The notes beneath the pieces are model-generated. The model was given only the letters and a program-made list of their open reading frames with translations. It did not search any database and was not told the origin of the DNA. Shown piece by piece: positions 1-5,008 of a stretch of 11,715 nucleotides of DNA (its first letter is position 1; every line of letters begins with the position of its first letter). The translations under genes were made by a program, and so were the position numbers. The DNA comes from Nitrospinota bacterium (GTDB lineage: Bacteria > 2-12-FULL-45-22 > JACOWJ01): NCBI GenBank assembly GCA_016176845.1, contig JACOWJ010000054.1:1-11715 (forward strand), read 5' to 3'.

Positions 1-1
1 G

Positions 2-715
2 TTGGTCGATTATTGCCGGCATCCCCTTTCCACCACCTGCCTGATCTTCCTGGCCCCTAAGGCTACCTCCCTTTCTTCGAAGCTGTCCCAAGCGATCTCC
101 ACGCAGGGAAAGGCGGTGGAGTTTTCTCCTTTGTCGCCGGGAGAGGGGTTGAATTGGATGATCAAACAGGCCAAGGAGTGGGGCTATCGCCTCTCCCCTT
201 CGGCGGCCAAATATCTGCAAGAGGCAGTAGGGAACAGCCTGTCGGGGATCCGTAACGAACTGGAAAAGGCGGTCTCTTTTGTAGGGGATCGGCGTGCGAT
301 TGAGTTGGCAGACGTTCAGGATTTGTGTCCGCCCCAGGCCAATGTCTCCGTCTTCAGCCTGGTAGAGGCCTTAGGAGAAAGGAAACTGGCGCAGGCCCTC
401 TCCTCTCTCCACCGCTTGAGCCGGCAAAACGAGCCTTCCCTGGTGATCTTGAGCCTCATTAGCCGCCAATTTCGTCAGCTTTGGCAGATCCAGGGTTTAC
501 AGGAGAAGGGCTGTTCGAAGAGCCAGATCGCTCAGGAGATGGGCATACCTGCCTTTCGAGTGGAAAAACTCCTCGGGCAAGCCCGGAGGTTCTCCTCGAA
601 GGATCTGCGAAAGGTCTGGGTCCATCTCTTGGAGACGGATATCGCCCTCAAATCCAGCCCTCTCCAGGAGAAATTGGTTCTCGAGGGGCTTCTGTTAAGG
701 CTCTGCCAGGAATAG
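2..715 (+). CDS. holA: DNA polymerase III subunit delta (5' end cut off by the window)
   Basis: HolA is the delta subunit of the clamp loader, which opens the beta sliding clamp and loads it on primed DNA. The 237 visible residues match the second half of the family. First comes the end of the AAA+-like domain (PLSTTCLIFLAPK near the start, then the pattern W-x(n)-G-Y-x-L-S-x-A-A-x-Y-L). Next is the NELEKAV segment with an ADVQDL helix, where the family carries ELEKL and a DV step. The C-terminal collar domain follows (VFSLVEALGERKLAQAL, then ISRQFRQLWQIQ). The N-terminal ATPase half lies upstream of the window, so the first codon here is internal and not a start. The gene faces rpsT, with 16 bases between the two stop codons; this pairing is common in proteobacteria. 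Identification is by family pattern, not by a search. Confidence 0.93.
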   Translation: MVDYCRHPLSTTCLIFLAPKATSLSSKLSQAISTQGKAVEFSPLSPGEGLNWMIKQAKEWGYRLSPSAAKYLQEAVGNSLSGIRNELEKAVSFVGDRRAIELADVQDLCPPQANVSVFSLVEALGERKLAQALSSLHRLSRQNEPSLVILSLISRQFRQLWQIQGLQEKGCSKSQIAQEMGIPAFRVEKLLGQARRFSSKDLRKVWVHLLETDIALKSSPLQEKLVLEGLLLRLCQE

Positions 716-731
716 AGACGAGGAATGGGCC

Positions 732-1016
732 TTACAGGCCCGCCTCAGCGGGTTTTACCAGGGCCGAGACCCGCCTGGACAGCCGGGAGATCTTGCGGGA
801 GGCCCTTCGCCGGGGGATCACGCTCTTGGCACTGGCCTTGTTCAGCATCGAGGTGGCCTGGATCAATTCCTGCCGGGTGGCCTCTCGATCCCCGGACTGG
901 ATGGCATGATCCACCTTCTTGACGGCGGTCTTGACGGCCGATTTAACGCTCATGTTGCGGGCCCTTCGCTCTCTGTTTTGTCTGGCCCTTTTCACGCTGG
1001 ATTTCGATTTGGCCAA
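732..1016 (-). CDS. rpsT: 30S ribosomal protein S20 (bS20), TTG start
   Basis: S20 is a primary binding protein of the 5' domain of 16S rRNA in the small subunit. The 94-residue product has the family's style: a very basic N-terminus (MAKSKSSVKRARQNRERRARN), the helical segment KSAVKTAVKKVDHAI, and a C-terminal part (INKASAK-type stretch, then RRRASRKISRLSRRV). It is slightly longer than the usual 86-90 residues. The start is TTG: AAGGAG lies at 1025-1030 with an 8-base spacer to TTG at 1016. The ATG at 1021-1023 is in another frame and only one base from the Shine-Dalgarno. Escherichia coli rpsT also starts at UUG, where the weak start is part of autogenous control, so the same is plausible here. 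A strong promoter lies about 150 bases upstream, and the leader between them contains an inverted repeat. Confidence 0.96.
   Translation of the reverse strand: MAKSKSSVKRARQNRERRARNMSVKSAVKTAVKKVDHAIQSGDREATRQELIQATSMLNKASAKSVIPRRRASRKISRLSRRVSALVKPAEAGL
739..756 (+). terminator. Probable short intrinsic terminator of holA
   Basis: CCCGC and GCGGG pair around a CTCA loop and are followed directly by TTTT on the plus strand, 23 bases after the holA stop. The stem is only 5 bp, though all GC, and the T run is short, so termination may be partial. The site lies inside the 3' coding end of rpsT. It partly overlaps a second hairpin, GGGCCT-TAC-AGGCCC at 727-741, that contains the rpsT stop codon. 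Confidence 0.4.
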
Positions 1017-1024
1017 GTTTCATG

Positions 1025-1030
1025 CTCCTT
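1025..1030 (-). promoter_or_regulatory. Shine-Dalgarno of rpsT
   Basis: AAGGAG on the minus strand, 8 bases before the TTG at 1016. It decides the start: the nearer ATG (1021-1023) is out of frame and too close to be used efficiently. It sits just downstream of the last base of the heptamer-repeat region, so folding of that repeat could affect its exposure (inference). Confidence 0.75.
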
Positions 1031-1032
1031 AA

Positions 1033-1112
1033 ATTAGGGATTAGGGATTAGGGGCTAGGGGCTAGTAAGAAAAAAGAAGAGCTTTTGCTAATCCCTAGCC
1101 CCTAGCCCCTAA
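1033..1112. repeat. Inverted repeat built of 7-bp tandem units (heptamer hairpin 1)
   Basis: The left side reads as consecutive heptamers: ATTAGGG three times, GCTAGGG once, then GCTAG (1033-1065). The right side (1088-1112) is the same kind of array on the opposite strand. The perfect inverted arms are TTAGGGGCTAGGGGCTAG at 1048-1065 and its complement at 1095-1112, 18 bp each, with a 29-base loop rich in A and G. If rpsT is transcribed from the promoter at 1170-1198, the whole element lies in its 5' leader, ending two bases before the Shine-Dalgarno. No T run follows on either strand, so it does not look like a terminator. Its origin is unknown; it resembles short tandem heptamer repeats known from some bacterial genomes. 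Confidence 0.85.
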
Positions 1113-1169
1113 AAATGGAAATTCATCTGCGATGGAGTGATCGTGTTCTGACTGCACAATTAGGGGACA

Positions 1170-1198
1170 ATTATAGCATGAAGCCCAGAGAGAGCCAA
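1170..1198 (-). promoter_or_regulatory. Promoter of rpsT (sigma-70 type, extended -10)
   Basis: On the minus strand there is TTGGCT (1198-1193), a 17-base spacer, then TATAAT (1175-1170), a perfect -10 box. TGC directly before it makes an extended -10 (TGnTATAAT). The -35 matches TTGACA at three positions (TTG). Transcription would begin near 1163, giving a leader of about 147 bases that contains the heptamer hairpin. Strength and spacing suit a ribosomal protein gene. Confidence 0.72.
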
Positions 1199-1253
1199 GC
1201 CAAGAATTTTTGGTTAGCACGAATAAGTGTTGGGACGACCCATGGCAATGTAG

Positions 1254-1273
1254 GGGCGGGATTTATCCCGCCC
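1254..1273. repeat. GC-rich palindrome (REP-like)
   Basis: GGGCGGGATTTATCCCGCCC: 9-bp arms GGGCGGGAT and ATCCCGCCC around TT, preceded by TAG. It has the look of a small dispersed intergenic palindrome. A close relative, GCGGGATTTAAATCCCGC, occurs at 5998-6015 in the 3' end of the phoH gene. There is no T run to make it a terminator, and it lies between two promoters pointing away from each other. Confidence 0.65.
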
Positions 1274-1300
1274 GCCTCCATCCCCACGGTTTTTCGCGCC

Positions 1301-1306
1301 TATAAT
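1301..1306 (+). promoter_or_regulatory. Possible -10 box for xerD
   Basis: TATAAT lies 52 bases before the xerD start codon in an AT-rich patch. No convincing -35 box is found 16-18 bases upstream, and there is no TGn extension, so the call rests on the -10 alone. Confidence 0.3.
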
Positions 1307-1358
1307 TTTTTCGTAGCATCCAGAGATGTCGGTATTCCATACTATTTAGAGGATCAAC

Positions 1359-2252
1359 GTGATCGATCCATGGGTCGATGAGTTTCTGCACCATTTGGCC
1401 GTAGAGCGTGGACTGTCCCCGCATACGCTGGAGGCTTACAGCCGGGGGGTGAGGAGATTTATCTCGGAGGGGGGATGGGGCGGCGACCTGGAGGAACTGA
1501 AAAGGTTGGGTCGGCCAGAAATCTTGGATTATCTTTCTCAGCTGCGGCAGCGGGGGCTATCTCAGGCCTCATTGGCCAGCCATCTGGCGGCGCTGAGGGC
1601 TTTCTTCCGTTTTCTGGTTGCGGAGGGCCATTTATCGCAGGATCCCACCGCAGACCTGGAGTCCCCAGGGTTGGAGAGAAGGCTGCCGAAGGTGCTCAAC
1701 GGCGAGGAAGTGGAGGCCTTACTGGATCAGCCCGATCCTCGAACCCCGCTGGGACAAAGGGATGCCGCGATGCTGGAACTTATGTATGCTACGGGCCTGA
1801 GGGTCTCGGAGCTGATCTCTTTGACCCTGAACGACCTCAACCTGGAGGCAGGCTACCTGAAGTCACGCGGAAAAGGGGGAAAAGAAAGACTGGTCCCTTT
1901 GGGAGAATTGGCTTCCCAAAAGGCCAGGGAATACGTGGACGGGGCCCGTTCCCAATGGGCCAGGGATCAAGACCATTATCGGCTCTTCCTGAATCGGTCG
2001 GGGAAGGGCCTGACCCGGCAAGGTTTCTGGAAATTGATCAAGGGCTATGCCCGAAAGGCGGGGATCGAGGGGGAGATCAGCCCCCATTCGCTGAGGCACT
2101 CTTTTGCTACGCATCTGTTAGAAGGCGGGGCCGACCTCCGGTCCGTCCAGCAGATGCTGGGCCATGCAGACATCTCCACCACTCAGATCTATACGCGAGT
2201 CCGTAAGGAGAGGCTACGGGCCTTATATAACAAGTATCATCCCCGGGCGTAA
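1359..2252 (+). CDS. xerD: Site-specific tyrosine recombinase XerD
   Basis: XerC and XerD resolve chromosome dimers at the dif site under FtsK control during division. This 297-residue protein has an N-terminal SAM-like core-binding domain (about 1-90, ERGLSPHTLEAYSRGVRRF) and a C-terminal catalytic domain (about 108-290). All active-site residues are present: R148 (ATGLRVSEL), K172 (GKGGKER), H243 and R246 (HSLRHSFATHLL), H269 (LGHADISTTQIY) and the nucleophile Y278. Length and residue numbers almost equal those of E. coli XerD (R148, K172, H244, R247, H270, Y279), and ISTTQIYTRV is closer to XerD than to XerC; XerC cannot be fully excluded. The GTG start at 1359 has AGAGG six bases upstream. 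The gene stands alone and is bracketed by two heptamer hairpins. No integrase-type neighbours or att repeats are seen, which favours a housekeeping Xer protein over a phage integrase. Confidence 0.93.
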   Translation: MIDPWVDEFLHHLAVERGLSPHTLEAYSRGVRRFISEGGWGGDLEELKRLGRPEILDYLSQLRQRGLSQASLASHLAALRAFFRFLVAEGHLSQDPTADLESPGLERRLPKVLNGEEVEALLDQPDPRTPLGQRDAAMLELMYATGLRVSELISLTLNDLNLEAGYLKSRGKGGKERLVPLGELASQKAREYVDGARSQWARDQDHYRLFLNRSGKGLTRQGFWKLIKGYARKAGIEGEISPHSLRHSFATHLLEGGADLRSVQQMLGHADISTTQIYTRVRKERLRALYNKYHPRA

Positions 2253-2304
2253 TTCGTGCTAAGGACTGGCGACCAAATAACTTTCCCATGGTCGAATGGG
2301 ATAA

Positions 2305-2358
2305 TAGGTTTTAAGTTTTAAGTTTTAGGTTTTAGGGCTTAAAACTTAAAACCTAAAC
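2305..2358. repeat. Inverted repeat built of 7-bp tandem units (heptamer hairpin 2)
   Basis: Four consecutive heptamers, GTTTTAA twice then GTTTTAG twice (2308-2335), then GGC, then TTAAAAC twice and CTAAAC on the opposite strand. The perfect inverted arms are TAGGTTTTAAGTTTTAA at 2305-2321 and its complement at 2339-2355, 17 bp each, loop 17 bases. The plan matches hairpin 1 (heptamer period, arms of 17-18 bp), although the unit sequence differs. It lies in the xerD-glnD gap, and its right arm carries the in-frame TAA (2347-2349) that closes the upstream extension of the glnD frame. Confidence 0.85.
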
Positions 2359-2442
2359 ATCGCCGGGAGAAGGGAAAAGATCGCAGTAAGACATCGTGCG
2401 GGGGGCGGAGGGCGGGATGTCGCTCAGCGGCACGCCTGCCTG

Positions 2443-4989
2443 GTGGACGAGACCGTCGAGGAGGCCTACGCGGCGGTGTTCGAGTCGTTGCCGGATCCTC
2501 CTGCCGCCGAGGGTCTGGGCTTGTCCCTGGCGGCTTTGGGAGGATATGGGAGGGGAGAGCTCAACCCCTGTTCGGACGTGGATATCCTGTTCGTCCATCG
2601 GCGGACTACGCCCCCGGTGGAGAAGGCGATCCAGGAGATCTTTTGTCTCCTGTACGATATGGGCTTTCAGGTGGGCCACTTTTGTTACTCGGTGTTGGAA
2701 GATGGCCGGTTGGACGAGTTCGACCTGACGACGAAGACGGCCATGGTGGAGACTCGGCATCTGGCGGGAGATCGGGAGGTCTTCGAGCGCTTCAGCCAGA
2801 TCCTGCTGCGGGAATGGTTCGACCGAGAGGCCATCTCCTTCGTCGATCAGAAGATCCGGGAAAGAGAGGAGCGATACGCCCTCTATCAGGGCTCTACCCA
2901 CCTCCTTGAGCCCAATGTCAAAGAGGGTCCTGGAGGGTTGAGGGACTATCATACGGCCATCTGGTTGACCAAGGCCAGGTTTCGGTTAGAATCCCCCGAA
3001 GCCCTCTGGGAAGAGGGGATTCTTCCTCCTTTCCGGAGAGCCCATGTCCTCCGGGCTTATGACTTCCTGCTTCGAGTGAGAAGCGAGATGCATTACCTCT
3101 GTGGAAAGCGGAGCGATGTCCTGGACCTCTACCTGCAAGGGAAGGTCGCGGCTGGCCTGGGCTATCGGGATGGGGATCGCCTCTCTGCCGCAGAGGCCTT
3201 TATGAAAGATTATTATCGAAGTGCTCGGATCCTGGCGGATTTTTCCAATCGGGTGGTACGCCATTGTCTGGAGGAAAAAAGAGGACGGGGAACAGTGCAT
3301 GAGAAGGAATTGGGCGACGGATTTTTTGCCGTGAACGGGGAAATCAGGATCATGAAAGGGAGGGGAGATCTCCTCAAAGAAGATCCTTTATGGCTGATGA
3401 GGTTATTTTGCCTGGTCGAGGAGGGGCTCTTTCTCAGCGAAGATCTCAAACACGCGATTCGGTCTCATCTCTCCGAGATCGATGAGGCTTACCGCAGGAA
3501 CCCCGAGGTCTCCAGGCTTTTCTTGTCCATCCTCAAAGAGAAAAGTTCCGCTACGGCCCTCCGCCAGATGCACGAGGTGGGGGTCTTGGGAAGGTATCTC
3601 CCTGAGTTCGAGGGGATCACGGGACTGATCCAGTACGACATTTACCACCAATACACGGTCGATGAGCACTCTCTGCGAGGGATCGAGCATCTGGAGAAGC
3701 TTCCCCACAGCGGACAAAAGGAGCTCAAAGAACTAATCGCCCTCTACCAAGGATTGTCGAATCTGGAGATCGTCAAACTGGCGCTGCTGCTTCACGATGT
3801 GGGGAAAGGGGAAGGGGAGGGGGACCTTACCCGGGGGGGCGGGGACCCTTTAGGGGCGAGCCCATCCCTTGCCCAGCACATCGAAAAAGGGGCCGGGTTG
3901 GCCGGGCAAGCCCTCGATCGCATGGGCTTATCGGGGAAGATCCAGGAGAAGGTGGAGTTCCTGGTCCGGCATCACATCCTGATGAGCCATACGGCCCAGC
4001 GGCGAGATATGCACGACAAGGAGACCGTCCGGCAATTCGCCGAGGCGATGAAGAACGTGGACAACCTGCAGCGGCTTTACCTGTTGACTTACGCCGATAT
4101 CCAGGCGGTAGGGCAGGGGGTATGGACGGTGTGGAAGGGCGCTCTGCTGTGGGAGCTCTACCACAAAAGCCTCGATGAGCTCTCCCGAGATCCCCAGGAA
4201 GCTCTCACCGGAGAAGCTCGGATCGCCAGGATCAAAGAAGAGGTCCGGGAGGAGCTGTTGGACGAGGTCGAGGCCGAGATCCTCGAGGATTACTTCCAGG
4301 CCATGCCCTACAAGTATATCCTATCCACGACGGCAGAGAAGATCGCCGACCACATCCGTCTGATCTGGAAGCTGGGCGCCGGCCACGGGAAATTGGCCCT
4401 CAGTTACACCCATAACCTGAAGGTGGGGTATTCGGAGCTGATGGTCTGCACGGCGGACAAGCCGGGCATCTTTTCCCAGATCGCGGGCACCCTGACCTCC
4501 AAGAATATTAACATCCTGGGGGCTCAGATCTTCACCCGGAAGGATCGCATCGCCATCGATACCTTACAGGTGGCCAGCGTGGAGGGCACGCCGCTGATGG
4601 AGCCGGGCCTGTGGGAGGAGATCGAGGGGGATCTCCTGGGGATCGTCCAGGGGGAGAAAAGGGCGGAGGATCTGGTCGGGCGAAGGCGATGGGTTCGCCG
4701 GCCGAGCAGCGCTGTGGCCACCCGAATCGAGATCGACAATAAGATCTCCGATACCCATACCATCATCGAAATCTTTACCCAGGATCGCCTGGGTCTCCTG
4801 TATGATATCACTTGCGCGCTGCATCGATTGGGGATCGACATCTACCTGGCCAAGATCTCTACGGAGGCCAACCGGGCCATCGATGTCTTTTACGTGACCA
4901 ACTTGGGCGGGGAGAAGATCCTGGCCGAGGATAAGGTAGGGCAGATCCGGAAAGAACTATCCGAGGTTTTGGCCGACCCCAATGAGTAG
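2443..4989 (+). CDS. glnD: [Protein-PII] uridylyltransferase / uridylyl-removing enzyme; 5' end uncertain
   Basis: GlnD senses glutamine and adds UMP to PII signal proteins (GlnB/GlnK) or removes it, setting glutamine synthetase activity and NtrBC-type control. Numbering from GTG 2443 (848 residues), the nucleotidyltransferase motif GGYGRGELNPCSDVD is at 33-47 (catalytic aspartates 45 and 47), the GlnD signature YHQYTVDEHS at 401-410, the HD hydrolase motif at H451-D452, and further HD-domain histidines at 510-511. Two ACT domains (about 664-735 and 773-845) bind glutamine. A glycine-rich stretch at about 455-477 separates HDVGKG from HIEKGA, where relatives have only a short GGDHS-like link, so it looks like an insert. 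The start is doubtful. GTG 2443 has no Shine-Dalgarno, and the frame stays open back to 2350, encoding family-like residues (REKIAVRHRAG, then RDVAQRHACLVDE), but without ATG, GTG or TTG. The heptamer hairpin lies exactly where the start should be. Confidence 0.93.
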   Translation: MDETVEEAYAAVFESLPDPPAAEGLGLSLAALGGYGRGELNPCSDVDILFVHRRTTPPVEKAIQEIFCLLYDMGFQVGHFCYSVLEDGRLDEFDLTTKTAMVETRHLAGDREVFERFSQILLREWFDREAISFVDQKIREREERYALYQGSTHLLEPNVKEGPGGLRDYHTAIWLTKARFRLESPEALWEEGILPPFRRAHVLRAYDFLLRVRSEMHYLCGKRSDVLDLYLQGKVAAGLGYRDGDRLSAAEAFMKDYYRSARILADFSNRVVRHCLEEKRGRGTVHEKELGDGFFAVNGEIRIMKGRGDLLKEDPLWLMRLFCLVEEGLFLSEDLKHAIRSHLSEIDEAYRRNPEVSRLFLSILKEKSSATALRQMHEVGVLGRYLPEFEGITGLIQYDIYHQYTVDEHSLRGIEHLEKLPHSGQKELKELIALYQGLSNLEIVKLALLLHDVGKGEGEGDLTRGGGDPLGASPSLAQHIEKGAGLAGQALDRMGLSGKIQEKVEFLVRHHILMSHTAQRRDMHDKETVRQFAEAMKNVDNLQRLYLLTYADIQAVGQGVWTVWKGALLWELYHKSLDELSRDPQEALTGEARIARIKEEVREELLDEVEAEILEDYFQAMPYKYILSTTAEKIADHIRLIWKLGAGHGKLALSYTHNLKVGYSELMVCTADKPGIFSQIAGTLTSKNINILGAQIFTRKDRIAIDTLQVASVEGTPLMEPGLWEEIEGDLLGIVQGEKRAEDLVGRRRWVRRPSSAVATRIEIDNKISDTHTIIEIFTQDRLGLLYDITCALHRLGIDIYLAKISTEANRAIDVFYVTNLGGEKILAEDKVGQIRKELSEVLADPNE
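3801..3857 (+). other. G-quadruplex-type tract and G-rich insert inside glnD
   Basis: Runs of 4, 4, 4 and 5 G separated by AAA, AA and A (3801-3823) make a textbook four-run G-quadruplex pattern on the coding strand. It begins within the codons for the HD-domain GKG. A 7-G run (3833-3839) and the word GGGGACCCTTTAGGGGC (3841-3857) follow. The stretch encodes GKGEGEGDLTRGGGDPLG, most of which seems additional to the family's usual length. Whether the structure forms in the cell cannot be told from sequence. Confidence 0.6.
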
Positions 4990-4996
4990 AACAGGG

Positions 4997-5002
4997 AAGG
5001 AG
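4997..5002 (+). promoter_or_regulatory. Shine-Dalgarno deciding the phoH start
   Basis: AAGGAG with a 6-base spacer to ATG 5009. The earlier in-frame ATG at 4982 overlaps the glnD stop by 8 bases but has no comparable site, so 5009 is preferred. The arrangement still allows translational coupling to glnD. Confidence 0.65.
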
Positions 5003-5008
5003 CATTCG

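Larger units (their letters stand above)
1017..1358. other. Divergent intergenic region rpsT / xerD
   Basis: This 342-base gap contains, from left to right, the rpsT Shine-Dalgarno, a heptamer inverted repeat (1033-1112), the rpsT promoter on the minus strand (1170-1198), a GC-rich palindrome (1254-1273), a possible plus-strand -10 box (1301-1306) and the xerD Shine-Dalgarno (AGAGG, 1348-1352). An 88-codon open frame from 1115 crosses it, but it has no ribosome-binding site, reads through both the promoter and the palindrome, and runs into xerD. I do not regard it as a gene. I see no RNA gene here. Confidence 0.8.

Noticed and set aside
1033-1112. CRISPR array or telomere-like reading of the TTAGGG repeats
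   Set aside because: The units are 7 bp and contiguous, with no spacers, so it is not CRISPR. The array is short, internal and inverted around a loop, so it is not a chromosome end.
1115-1381. Open frame of 88 codons on the plus strand between rpsT and xerD
   Set aside because: No ribosome-binding site, no family-like motif. It crosses the rpsT promoter, a GC-rich palindrome and the xerD start, so it is best read as non-coding.
1475-2206. Plus-strand open frame of 243 codons within xerD in another frame
   Set aside because: Glycine/proline/arginine-rich shadow translation; the overlapping frame carries all six catalytic residues of a tyrosine recombinase.
1359-2252. Reading the recombinase as a phage or genomic-island integrase
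   Set aside because: The size, residue spacing and XerD-like box are those of a housekeeping Xer protein. No tRNA, att repeat or phage gene is nearby.
2284-2301. Hairpin TCCCAT-GGTCGA-ATGGGA after xerD as an intrinsic terminator
   Set aside because: The 6-bp stem has three A-T pairs and is followed by TAATAGG, not a T run; too weak to call.
4982-5008. ATG 4982 as the phoH start, overlapping the glnD stop
   Set aside because: It lacks a well-placed Shine-Dalgarno, whereas ATG 5009 has AAGGAG at 6 bases. It is possible but second best.
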